Source of the DNA: CAWIHA01 sp963835855
Lineage (GTDB): Bacteria > Acidobacteriota > Terriglobia > Bryobacterales > Bryobacteraceae
DNA length: 64,000 bases
NCBI GenBank assembly: GCA_963835855.1
Contig: CAWIHA010000035.1
Location: 40,453-104,452 of the forward strand
Direction of reading: 5' to 3'
This document shows, piece after piece, positions 8,580 through 16,553 of the stretch (within the stretch, counting starts at the first letter, position 1; each line of letters begins with the position of its first letter). The translations under genes were made by a program, and so were the position numbers. The notes under the pieces were generated by a model. That model did no database searches, was not told the DNA's origin, and saw only the letters and a list, made by a program, of their open reading frames with translations.

Positions 8580-9596
8580 ATGAAAACGTCACAAATCCTG
8601 GCGGCTTTCCCGAAGATCGCTGCTCTGGTGGTCGGGGACGTATCGCTCGACCGCTGGTCGACATACGATCCCGCGATTGGCGAGCCTTCGCGCGAGACCG
8701 GCATTCCGAGGCTCGGCGTCATTGCCACCAAGGTGAGCCCGGGCGCGGGCGGAGCGGTGGCAAGCAGCCTGGTCGCGCTGCACGCTTACCGCGTGGGGGT
8801 GCTCGGCGTGGCCGGCGACGATGGCTTCGGGATGGAGCTGATTCGCGTGCTCGAGAAGCACGAAATCTCAACCGAGATGATGGTGAAGGGTGCGCGCGTT
8901 CCGACGTTCACCTACACGAAACTGATCAACGCGCAGACCGGAATCGAAGACCAGCCGCGCGTAGATTACCTCCCGGTCCGGCCTCTTCCTGAAGCGGTCG
9001 AACGCAAGATCCTGACGCGCCTGGAATCCGCTGCCGGAGGGTACGATGTCATCTTCGTTTCCGACCAGGCCGAAACCGAGCACGGCGGCGTTGTGACTCC
9101 GGCCATGCGGCAACTGCTCCGCGAGCTGGCGGAGCGATTCCCGGATAAGGTCTTCTGGGCCGATTCACGCAAGCGCCTGGAGCACTTTCGGAAGTTGACT
9201 GTTAAGCCGAACCGCCGGGAAGCCGAGGCGGCTTGCCAGAGGTTGTTCGGCGTCCTGGATTACCAGAAGCTGCGGCAACACCTGGAAACACGTCTGATCA
9301 TGGCAACTCAAGGGCCCGATGGCGTGCTGGTTGTCGAGCCCAACCGGGCAACCCTGGTCGAGACGACACCCATCGAGAATCCTGTAGACATTTGCGGCGC
9401 GGGCGATAGCTTCTCGGCCGGCGCGGCGTTGGCGCTCTCGGTAACCGGTTCGCCGTTGGAGGCCGCCCGTTTTGGCAACCTGGTCGCCTCGATCACCATC
9501 ATGAAGCAGGGCGCCGACACGGCGAAGCCCGAAGAGGTGCTCGCGGCCGACTCCCTCAAGCGCCGGTCAGCAGCGGGAGCCTCGGCTCCTTCTTAG
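8580..9596 (+). CDS. Heptose-7-phosphate kinase (RfaE1/HldA-like PfkB kinase)
   Basis: A 338-residue PfkB kinase resembling the kinase half of HldE/RfaE, which phosphorylates D-glycero-D-manno-heptose 7-phosphate at C1 for ADP-heptose synthesis. Visible features are VVGDVSLDRW near the N-terminus, SPGAGGAVASSLVAL (substrate loop), FVSDQAETEHGG, TVKPNRREAE and the catalytic signature DICGAGDSFSAGAAL near residue 275. There is no cytidylyltransferase domain, so this is the split HldA form. It lies 16 bases upstream of a phosphoheptose-isomerase-like gene, which supports the assignment, but a ribokinase-type role cannot be excluded. Confidence 0.75.
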   Translation: MKTSQILAAFPKIAALVVGDVSLDRWSTYDPAIGEPSRETGIPRLGVIATKVSPGAGGAVASSLVALHAYRVGVLGVAGDDGFGMELIRVLEKHEISTEMMVKGARVPTFTYTKLINAQTGIEDQPRVDYLPVRPLPEAVERKILTRLESAAGGYDVIFVSDQAETEHGGVVTPAMRQLLRELAERFPDKVFWADSRKRLEHFRKLTVKPNRREAEAACQRLFGVLDYQKLRQHLETRLIMATQGPDGVLVVEPNRATLVETTPIENPVDICGAGDSFSAGAALALSVTGSPLEAARFGNLVASITIMKQGADTAKPEEVLAADSLKRRSAAGASAPS

Positions 9597-9612
9597 GGCG
9601 GCGGAGTGCGGG

Positions 9613-10170
9613 ATGACGTATCCGGAAAAATACCTGAGTGAATTGAAAGCAGCGGTCGACACGGTCGATCTGAGCCAAGTGGTCGAGGCCATCGAGTGGT
9701 TTAAGGAGGCGCGGGATAGCGGCCGGCATATCTTCGTTTGCGGCAATGGCGGCAGCGCGATGACCGCCTCCCACTTCGTCACCGACCTGCTGAAAGGCGC
9801 AAGCTACAACCGCGAGCGGCGCTTCCGCATTCTGGCGCTCACCGAATCGCTCGCCACCATCACCGCTTACGCCAACGACGTTTCCTACGAATGCGTCTTC
9901 TCGGAGCAACTGAAGAATTTCGCGCAGCCGGGCGATCTGGTGATGGGGATCAGCGGCTCAGGCGATTCACCGAACGTGGTGCGCGCGATTGAATATGCCA
10001 ATTCGATCGGCTGCCGGACCCTGGCGCTCACCGGCCGCAGCGGCGGAAAGCTCGGCCCGCTGGCGCAATTGAACATTCAAGTTTCCGAGCCGCATATGGG
10101 GCGGATCGAAGATGCGCACATGATGATCTGCCATATGATCTGCTATTACTTCATGGACTCCCAGAGGTGA
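9613..10170 (+). CDS. gmhA: SIS-domain phosphoheptose isomerase-like protein
   Basis: A 185-residue SIS protein that spans the whole GmhA fold. It has the phospho-sugar binding loop CGNGGSAMTASHF (about residues 42-54), a second loop GISGSGDSPNV and a C-terminal EPHMGRIEDAHMMICH carrying candidate metal or acid/base residues. GmhA converts sedoheptulose 7-phosphate to D-glycero-D-manno-heptose 7-phosphate in the cytoplasm. Coupling to the preceding kinase suggests the heptose branch of LPS or other glycan synthesis. The phosphatase and nucleotidyltransferase steps are not in this window. Confidence 0.75.
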   Translation: MTYPEKYLSELKAAVDTVDLSQVVEAIEWFKEARDSGRHIFVCGNGGSAMTASHFVTDLLKGASYNRERRFRILALTESLATITAYANDVSYECVFSEQLKNFAQPGDLVMGISGSGDSPNVVRAIEYANSIGCRTLALTGRSGGKLGPLAQLNIQVSEPHMGRIEDAHMMICHMICYYFMDSQR

Positions 10171-10296
10171 GGAGACGGCCCGGTTGACCTGCCTTCCAGA
10201 GGGTGGCAGCCAGGCCACGCCCAAAAAGAGAGCCTGGGTGTGATCGTGTTCCGCTGAAGCCCCGAATGCGCTTGTTTCTTGAAGCCCCTGGCGAGT

Positions 10297-10767
10297 CTAC
10301 TTCTTGAAGAGATTATCGAAGGCGGCGCGAGCGTCCGAGGGGTTGCGCGGAGCCGGGCTCGCCGGCGACATCGAATTTGAGGCCGTGGCATCCCTGGCTA
10401 CGGTCACCCGCGGCTCGAACAGCTCGCACTCATTAGCCTGATCCTTCACCGCAATGCGGGCGGGGATAGGCTTGAGGCATTGGAACCGGGTTGAGGAGTC
10501 AAAGTGGGCGCATTGCTTGCAGCAGTGCAACGCTGCGCCGCACTTCGGACAGTTGCTCTTGAAATCGGTTCCGTTAGGCAGCGTGGTCGCGCAGTTATAA
10601 CAGCGCGCCGCAACCACCGTTTGCACCAGCCGCGGGAGCCGGGGCCCCGTCACATCAATGGGCGGGCGGGGACCTTGCCGCGCTGGCTTCTCATCTGGCT
10701 TCCGGCCTTGATTGTCGCGGTCGAAATCCATGTAGCCCCGTTGTCTGTATTTACGATCGTCGTCCAT
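10297..10767 (-). CDS. Hypothetical cysteine-rich zinc-ribbon protein
   Basis: A 156-residue soluble protein with a charged, probably disordered N-terminus. A double zinc site follows: CYNC (C56, C59) with CPKC (C73, C76), then CCKQC with H88, C97 and C114. The C-terminus is Ser/Pro/Ala-rich and ends in a short basic stretch. This looks like a rubredoxin- or ribbon-type metal-binding module, and its function is unknown. It is transcribed alone; AAAGGAG lies about 20 bases before the ATG, so the initiation signal is not ideal. Confidence 0.6.
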   Translation of the reverse strand: MDDDRKYRQRGYMDFDRDNQGRKPDEKPARQGPRPPIDVTGPRLPRLVQTVVAARCYNCATTLPNGTDFKSNCPKCGAALHCCKQCAHFDSSTRFQCLKPIPARIAVKDQANECELFEPRVTVARDATASNSMSPASPAPRNPSDARAAFDNLFKK

Positions 10768-11012
10768 GTGGGATTCACGACTCCTTTGGGAGCCTTTGCC
10801 TGGGAAGTGGGTTTACCTCAAAATACCCGGTCCGCGCGAATCTCGTGGGTCTTTGGCCCTGAGGTAGATGACACCCATTTGCAGCCAGCCTAGAGTACCG
10901 AAGGGATTCTGCGGGATTGCCGAAGCGCCGGGGAGCAACAGGATCGGCAGCCCGCCGGGTATACTAAGCACTTACTATACCACACATACATCGGCAATTC
11001 CAGCCTTAAATC

Positions 11013-12713
11013 TTAGGCCACCGGCTGAAAATCGCGCCAGGGCATGAATGGCCCGTCGATGCAGGTGAGCGCCCCGGAAGGGCTGGAGCACTTTCCGCAA
11101 ATACCAACACCGCAACTGGTCATGTACTCGATAGCTCCAATGATCCGGTCTTCGCCGGCAACCTGCCGCTCGATGTCGAAACACTGCCATACCATCGGTT
11201 CCGGGCCGCAGTTTATGAACGCCGTTCTCTCTCGCTCGGCTGCCGGTATTCCGGCCACAACTTCCGGGAGCAGCTCCGAAACATAACCTTGGAACCCGGC
11301 GCTGCCATCATCCGTGGCCAGCAGAACTTCGCCCAGGCACTGGAATCTCTCCAAGTCAAAAAACCGATCTTGAGACCTGGCGCCCAGGAGAAAAACCAGC
11401 TTGTTGCCTTGCTTCAGCTTATGAGCGATTTCCAGGATGGACGCGATGCCGGTCCCGCCGCCGACGAAGATCAGCGTGCTGTTCTCGAAAGCCGGCACGG
11501 CGCTTCCGTACGGTCCTCTGAGCAGGATCTCCGAACCAGCGGACAGCTCCGCAAGATGCCGCGTGAAATCCCCGACGACGCCGACGATGATGCTTCTCTC
11601 ACAGGCGGAAAAAACCGCAAATGGTTTCTCGCCAACACCGGGAAGGCAGAGGAAGAAGAATTTTCCCGCCAGGTCGCCGTCGCTGTAGCTTTCGGGCAGG
11701 CTTTCAAGAACCAGCTTGAAGAGCGACGGATTATAGTCGAGCCGCGATTGGACGCGCGTCTTCACGTACTCCATCGGGACGCGGGATTCGCAGGAACACT
11801 CGCAGGCCGCGCCGGCGAGTCCCTTCGAGATGCCGGAATGAAGCCTATTCAGATACTCCCGCACCCCATTGCTATCCAGCCCTGTGAGCGCGCTGCCGAT
11901 GCCGAACAGGTCCGCACCGGCGGCCGCGTATTGGCGTACATGCTCCGGCGACGCAATTCCTCCCATCCCAATGATGATGGGGCCGTCTCCAATGGCCTTG
12001 CGGATCTGATGAACGGCCCGGAGACCCAGCGGACGAATGCCATCCCCGGACAATCCACCGAGCTGATTGTGAAGGATGGGGTTCTCATCAACGGCCGCCA
12101 AAGCCGGGCCGATCGTGTTCGTGATCGTGATGCCGGCGGCGCCTGAGGCAATGGCAGCCTCAGCCGCCCCGCCCAGGTCCGGAAGAATCGCCGAGAGCTT
12201 GACGAACACGGGCGCCCAACAGGCCCTGGCAACCGCCGCGGTGATTTGCTTGAGCAGTTCGGCGTCCTGGCCGATCTCCGCGCCATAGCCCTTCGCATGC
12301 GGGCAGGACATATTGAGCTCGAAGCCATCCGCGATGGGCGCGAGCGTGCGAGCCGCATCCAGAAAGCTCCCGGCATCGGAGCCAAAAATCGAGACCAGCA
12401 AGAATTTGTCTTCGGGTATCTTAATCCCGTCGAACTCGGCAAGGAACCGCTCGGCGCCGGGGTTAGACAGGCCCACTGCATTGATGTAGCAGCCTGGGGC
12501 GTACCGGGCGTAGATCGGCTCACGATACCCCTTCCGTGGCTGGTAACTGATGCTCTTGGTTGTGATTACGCCAATGGGAGGCACTTCAGCGAAGCACTTC
12601 TGAATGGTTGCGGGATTCGTGCAACGGATGCCGGATGGGATCACGAACCGGCCGCGAACCGTTTTGCGCCCGAGCCGGTATGGCTGGTCAAAGAATGACT
12701 GCACCATGGTCAC
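11013..12713 (-). CDS. Fused dihydroorotate dehydrogenase (PyrD 1B) and electron-transfer subunit (PyrK)
   Basis: A 566-residue protein. Residues 1-300 form an FMN-binding class 1B dihydroorotate dehydrogenase: ELNMSCPHAKG with presumed active-site C137, VFVKLSA, GITITNT and IIGMGGI. A linker with CECSCE (C304, C306, C308) follows. Residues 318-566 resemble PyrK: a flavin-reductase domain with GGGTGIAS (418-425) and a [2Fe-2S] site made by C534, C539, C542 and C551. PyrD-PyrK oxidises dihydroorotate to orotate with NAD+ in pyrimidine synthesis, normally as two polypeptides. The start may be GTG 12713 or ATG 12707. No other pyr gene is adjacent. Confidence 0.8.
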   Translation of the reverse strand: MTMVQSFFDQPYRLGRKTVRGRFVIPSGIRCTNPATIQKCFAEVPPIGVITTKSISYQPRKGYREPIYARYAPGCYINAVGLSNPGAERFLAEFDGIKIPEDKFLLVSIFGSDAGSFLDAARTLAPIADGFELNMSCPHAKGYGAEIGQDAELLKQITAAVARACWAPVFVKLSAILPDLGGAAEAAIASGAAGITITNTIGPALAAVDENPILHNQLGGLSGDGIRPLGLRAVHQIRKAIGDGPIIIGMGGIASPEHVRQYAAAGADLFGIGSALTGLDSNGVREYLNRLHSGISKGLAGAACECSCESRVPMEYVKTRVQSRLDYNPSLFKLVLESLPESYSDGDLAGKFFFLCLPGVGEKPFAVFSACERSIIVGVVGDFTRHLAELSAGSEILLRGPYGSAVPAFENSTLIFVGGGTGIASILEIAHKLKQGNKLVFLLGARSQDRFFDLERFQCLGEVLLATDDGSAGFQGYVSELLPEVVAGIPAAERERTAFINCGPEPMVWQCFDIERQVAGEDRIIGAIEYMTSCGVGICGKCSSPSGALTCIDGPFMPWRDFQPVA

Positions 12714-12925
12714 AAAACACTTGGCTGAAGTGATCGAGTGTCAGGCCGGCACTTCCAAACTGCGCATAGCCGGCCAGCCCGAAACAGATGCGCTGCTGCC
12801 CAGGCTCCCGCAGCCGGCAAGCTTGGAATCTCGGAACCATTTCCATGAATGATAGCAGCAATTCGCGCCAGCCTACGATTAGGAAATGCTCGCGGAACTG
12901 CTGGCGAGCCGCGGCCAAGAGAGAG

Positions 12926-13606
12926 TTACTTGTCCGGGATCAAATGTTTCGTAAAGCCGAGTGCGACCAATCTCTCATACGCTCCCTGCACCTCCGCTGG
13001 CATCCGCTGCGGCGCCGACCAGCCTCGCTTCGCATAGACCCAAATACGCTGCAAGTCGCCCACCAGGATGTAGATGATCTTTTCGGGCGGGAGTTCATCG
13101 GTGAAGTATTCGTCTAGCGTCATCTCCGGTGACGCGAGCGTTGCCGGCATCTCCGGCCATTCCACGGCCAGCGTCGCCCAGGTACGCCGCTGCATGAACG
13201 GCTTGACTGCGATCACGATGTTGCGCGGCTGGATCGCCCGTTCACTGAGCAGATCCCGCGCGAACCGGATATTCTCCGCCGTGTTCATGGCCCGTTTTTC
13301 GAGCAAGATGCGCTCGCGTGGCACCCCGCAGCGCTCGGCGGCGTCCGCGTACATCTCAGCCTCAGTCTTTTCCCAGCATGTCGCCAAGAGATCGCCTTGA
13401 TGCGCCGCGCCGCCGGTGCACACGAGGGTCGATCCGTACCCGCCGAGATAAAGCTGCGCGGCGAACTCCGCCACGCGCAGATCGTTGGTCCCCAGTGCGA
13501 GGATGACATCAGCCGGAATCGGCTCATGCCGCAACTGATGATAATCCCAAATGACGCGCGCCAGGCGCAGCACTTCCTCGGTCACCTTGGCCATTCTGGG
13601 GACCAC
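12926..13606 (-). CDS. DUF218/YdcF-like protein
   Basis: A 226-residue protein matching the YdcF/SanA (DUF218) pattern. It has ADVILALGTNDLRVAEFAA near the start, LVCTGG, KTEAEMYADAA, GVPRERILLE and NTAENIRFA, the typical strand-helix elements of this Rossmann-like fold. YdcF binds S-adenosylmethionine, and SanA-type members affect the envelope. This version lacks the usual membrane anchor and is probably cytosolic. It sits 28 bases downstream of cinA on the same strand. The start is uncertain (GTG 13606 or ATG 13594). Confidence 0.75.
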   Translation of the reverse strand: MVPRMAKVTEEVLRLARVIWDYHQLRHEPIPADVILALGTNDLRVAEFAAQLYLGGYGSTLVCTGGAAHQGDLLATCWEKTEAEMYADAAERCGVPRERILLEKRAMNTAENIRFARDLLSERAIQPRNIVIAVKPFMQRRTWATLAVEWPEMPATLASPEMTLDEYFTDELPPEKIIYILVGDLQRIWVYAKRGWSAPQRMPAEVQGAYERLVALGFTKHLIPDK

Positions 13607-13634
13607 GCCTTCGAGCGTCTGTCCATCTTCTCTA

Positions 13635-14867
13635 TCACCCGAGCCGCCGCCTCAGCAAATCCAGCGCGAACTGCGAGGCCAAGGTGCGGACCCGGTCGCG
13701 GCCGCCGGAAAAGAGCATGCGGTGCGTCGGGCAGCCGTCGGGGCCGGCCAGACCGGCGATGATGGTTCCGACGGGCGTGGCCTGGGTGCCTCCGGCCGGA
13801 CCGGCGATGCCGGTGATGGAGATGGCATAGGTTGAACCTGTGTGCTCGCGCACCGCCAGCGCCATCGCCTCCGCCACTGGTTCGCTCACCGCCGCATGCT
13901 CGTTCAGCAGCGATTCGGACACGCCGAGCAACTGCATCTTCATGCGATCGTTGTACACCAGGAAGCCGCCGGCAAAGTAATCCGAGGCGCCCGGGACCGA
14001 CGTGATGCGCTCGCCCACAAGGCCTCCGGTGCAGCTCTCGGCGACGCTGACGGTCTCGCCGCGCTCGCGCAAGCGCTCGCCAATCACCACCTCAAGCGGC
14101 GCTCCGTTCGCCGAGTAAATGCGGTCCCCGAGGATGTCTTCGATCTGCGGCCCGGCTTCCGCAAGCAACGCCTCGGCCTCGCCGGCGGTTGCGCAGCGCG
14201 CGCGCAGATGCACCTGAATGTCGCCAACCGCCGCGAGGATCGTCGTCACCGGGTTTTTGTAACGGGTGTAAACGGGTGAGATCCACTGATCGACTTCGGA
14301 TTCCGGAACGAGCGCAATGCGATACACACGCGTGCGGATCACCTGCTTCGGCAGCAAGCGCTCCAGGCGCGGCAGGCAGGACTCGGCGAACATGGGCTTC
14401 ATCTCCCCGGGCGGTCCGGGCAGCAGCACGACGACGCGGCCGTCCTGGCCGATCCATTGTCCCGGCGCAGTGCCGTTCGCGTTCGGCAGGGCTTCGGCGC
14501 CCTCGATCACGAACGCCTGGCGCTTGTTAATCTCGGCCATTACGCGGTTGCCGTGGCGGAAGCGCTCTTCGATACGGCCGCAAATGTCCTGGCGGAAAAC
14601 CAGGTCGCGGCCGAGAGCGCGCGCAACGGCGTCCCGGGTCACATCGTCTTCGGTCGGTCCGAGTCCGCCGGTGAGCACCAGGATGTCCGAGCGCGCAATG
14701 GCAGCTCGAACGGCGCCGGCAAGCCGGTCACGGTCGTCGCCTACAATCGTCTTCGCGACCACCTCGACACCAAGCGCGTTCAGTTGATCGGTGAGAAACA
14801 GCGAATTCGTATCGACCCGCTGCGGCGTGAGCAACTCTGAGCCAACCGCGATAATTTCCGCGTTCAT
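13635..14867 (-). CDS. cinA: CinA, nicotinamide-nucleotide amidohydrolase / competence-damage protein
   Basis: A 410-residue two-domain CinA. The N-terminal MoCF/COG1058 domain (1 to about 170) starts AEIIAVGSELL and has LTGGLGPTEDD. The C-terminal PncC amidase domain (about 255-410) has VAESCTGGL, with the serine expected to act in NMN deamidation, plus SITGIAGP. The enzyme recycles nicotinamide mononucleotide to nicotinate mononucleotide. It begins one base after the NHL-repeat gene ends, at the distal part of the rimO-yacG-pgpA operon. pgpA-cinA linkage is common in bacteria. Confidence 0.93.
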   Translation of the reverse strand: MNAEIIAVGSELLTPQRVDTNSLFLTDQLNALGVEVVAKTIVGDDRDRLAGAVRAAIARSDILVLTGGLGPTEDDVTRDAVARALGRDLVFRQDICGRIEERFRHGNRVMAEINKRQAFVIEGAEALPNANGTAPGQWIGQDGRVVVLLPGPPGEMKPMFAESCLPRLERLLPKQVIRTRVYRIALVPESEVDQWISPVYTRYKNPVTTILAAVGDIQVHLRARCATAGEAEALLAEAGPQIEDILGDRIYSANGAPLEVVIGERLRERGETVSVAESCTGGLVGERITSVPGASDYFAGGFLVYNDRMKMQLLGVSESLLNEHAAVSEPVAEAMALAVREHTGSTYAISITGIAGPAGGTQATPVGTIIAGLAGPDGCPTHRMLFSGGRDRVRTLASQFALDLLRRRLG

Positions 14868-15917
14868 CTACGGAAGAGGGCGGCCTTGGATAACCCCATC
14901 CACCCGGTACAATGCGCTGTTCGTCGCCACAATGAGCGACCGCGACGGGGTGAACGCGAGTCCTACGATATTCGGTCCGGAGAGGAACAACTCGGCCTTG
15001 CGGTCCGGGCCGATTCGTACCACGCCCCTGCGGCCTCCCAACGAAGCGGCAACGTAGAGCCGGTCCTCCGCATCGAACGCCAAGCCTTGCGGCCGGCCGA
15101 GGCCGCGGTAGAACGTCTCGACATCGCCCGCCGGAGAGATGCGGTGGACCGCATCGAAGCTCGAGGTGGTCGGCCCGGTGACGTACAGGTAGCCCTCGGG
15201 CCCGAAAGCCAAGTGGTATGCGGCGAGCGACGGCTCAATCGTCGCGAACACGTAAATCTGGCGGGAGCGGCTGATCTTGAAGATCGTGCCTTGGCGGTCG
15301 CCGACGTAGAGGTTCTCGTTCCCATCGAACGCGAGGCCGGTGGCAACGCCCATGCCCTCAACGTAGACCGACATCTGCCCATTCGGCGTCGCCTGATAGA
15401 CCACGCCGTCGTGACGGCTGGAGATGTGCAGCAGGCCCTCAGCGTCGAATGCAAGCCCAGTGGCGTTCATCAAGTCGGTGAGGAAGGGCTTGAGGGTGTA
15501 ATTCAGGTCCACCTTGTAGACCGAAACGGGAGTCTTTTGCCCGCGCGATCCGCTGAAGGTCGTGAAGATGTTACCGGCGGCATCGACCGCGGGATTGGCC
15601 ACAGGATGCAAGCCGTCGGCAATCTGAATTCCGATCTCGCACGTCCAGGAAGTGCTGGCCTCCTCGCCGGCTTGAATCACCAATTCGCCCACGGATGCGC
15701 CTTCGGGCACCCGCGCAATGATGAACGAGTCCGAGCCAATGATCACCGGCGCCTCGACTTCGCCAAACCTGACTCGCGGCCGCTGCGGCTTGGCGAAACC
15801 CTTGCCAGAGACCTGAAATTCACCGCCTGCAATGGCGGCAACGGGGCTGACTTCGACGATCTGGGGCCGCCCCTCCGAATCTTTCCGCATAGACATACTC
15901 AATAGAGATTGAAACAT
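14868..15917 (-). CDS. IPT/TIG plus NHL-repeat beta-propeller protein
   Basis: About 349 residues. Residues 18-95 resemble an IPT/TIG immunoglobulin-like domain (PQIVEVSPVAAIAGGEFQVSGKGF). The remainder is a six-bladed NHL/SMP-30-like propeller with repeats of the type ATGLAFD..G.LYV. No signal peptide is apparent. The family is used for binding or calcium-dependent lactonase functions, and no catalytic residues can be asserted here. The first start (15917) overlaps pgpA by 19 bases; internal ATGs at 15896 and 15890 would remove the overlap. Its place between pgpA and cinA is unusual. Confidence 0.7.
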   Translation of the reverse strand: MFQSLLSMSMRKDSEGRPQIVEVSPVAAIAGGEFQVSGKGFAKPQRPRVRFGEVEAPVIIGSDSFIIARVPEGASVGELVIQAGEEASTSWTCEIGIQIADGLHPVANPAVDAAGNIFTTFSGSRGQKTPVSVYKVDLNYTLKPFLTDLMNATGLAFDAEGLLHISSRHDGVVYQATPNGQMSVYVEGMGVATGLAFDGNENLYVGDRQGTIFKISRSRQIYVFATIEPSLAAYHLAFGPEGYLYVTGPTTSSFDAVHRISPAGDVETFYRGLGRPQGLAFDAEDRLYVAASLGGRRGVVRIGPDRKAELFLSGPNIVGLAFTPSRSLIVATNSALYRVDGVIQGRPLP

Positions 15918-16405
15918 CCTGCCGCAAATAACACAAGCGCCCCATAGACGCCGGCCATCACGTCATCGGCCACGATACCGAAGCCGCCGGGCAGGGCTTC
16001 CAATTGGCGTATCGGCGCGGGTTTCCAAATATCGAATAGGCGGAACAGCAAGAACGCTGCCAGCCAGCTTTTCCAGTTCAGCGCGGCCGCACCTGCAATC
16101 GTGATCCACTGCCCGGCCACTTCATCGACCACCACTAGGCCCGGGTCTTTCTTCCCCAACTCGCGGGCCTTGCGGCCAGCCGCCCAGATGCCAAGGGGGC
16201 ACAAAGCCACGGCGAGCACAGCAAAGTGCCACGGCCGCCAGCCGGCATATTCGGCTAGCAGGATCGCCGGGATCAACGCGCCTGCCGAGCCTGCGGTGCC
16301 CGGCGCGAAAGGCGCATAGCCGCATCCGAACCACGTGGCAATAGCCGTCGCGAACGCTCCCGCGGGTTTATTCCCCACCGTGCTGTTTATCGTCCCCATG
16401 CTCAT
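15899..16405 (-). CDS. pgpA: Phosphatidylglycerophosphatase A
   Basis: A 168-residue inner-membrane phosphatase that makes phosphatidylglycerol from its phosphate. Conserved PgpA motifs are all present: CGYAPFAPGTAGS near residue 28, VVDEVAGQW (acidic catalytic region), FRLFDIWKP and GFGIVADDVMAGVYG. There are three to four membrane segments. The start overlaps the 3' end of yacG by 38 bases; both reading frames look genuine, so the overlap implies tight coupling within the rimO-yacG-pgpA operon. Confidence 0.92.
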   Translation of the reverse strand: MSMGTINSTVGNKPAGAFATAIATWFGCGYAPFAPGTAGSAGALIPAILLAEYAGWRPWHFAVLAVALCPLGIWAAGRKARELGKKDPGLVVVDEVAGQWITIAGAAALNWKSWLAAFLLFRLFDIWKPAPIRQLEALPGGFGIVADDVMAGVYGALVLFAAGCFNLY

Positions 16406-16553
16406 CCGGCTCCGCTTCCGGCTCGATCGGCGCCGGGATGCGATATTTCTCCGCGGCCCAATTGCCGAGGTCGATCACTCTGCAACGGTCGCTGCAAAAC
16501 GGCGCGTCCCGGCTACCCGGCTCGACCTTCTTCTTGCAGATCGGGCACCTCAT
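16368..16553 (-). CDS. yacG: YacG-like DNA gyrase inhibitor / small zinc-binding protein
   Basis: A 61-residue protein with the YacG four-cysteine zinc finger CPIC-x15-CSDRC (C3, C6, C20, C24), followed by VIDLGNWAAEKYRIP, the classic YacG core, and an acidic tail. E. coli YacG binds GyrB and inhibits gyrase. The ATG at 16553 overlaps the TGA of rimO (ATGA), and its 3' end overlaps the start of pgpA. It is short, but the match to the family is clear. Confidence 0.88.
   Translation of the reverse strand: MRCPICKKKVEPGSRDAPFCSDRCRVIDLGNWAAEKYRIPAPIEPEAEPDEHGDDKQHGGE

Noticed and set aside
10270..10296. Ghost of the zinc-ribbon gene 3' end (GFKK after LFKK)
   Set aside because: Only three or four residues match and no stop is shared; compatible with chance, unlike the three reported ghosts.
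12714..12925. 76-codon minus-strand frame upstream of pyrD-pyrK
   Set aside because: No ribosome-binding site, no motif and ordinary open-frame length for this base composition.
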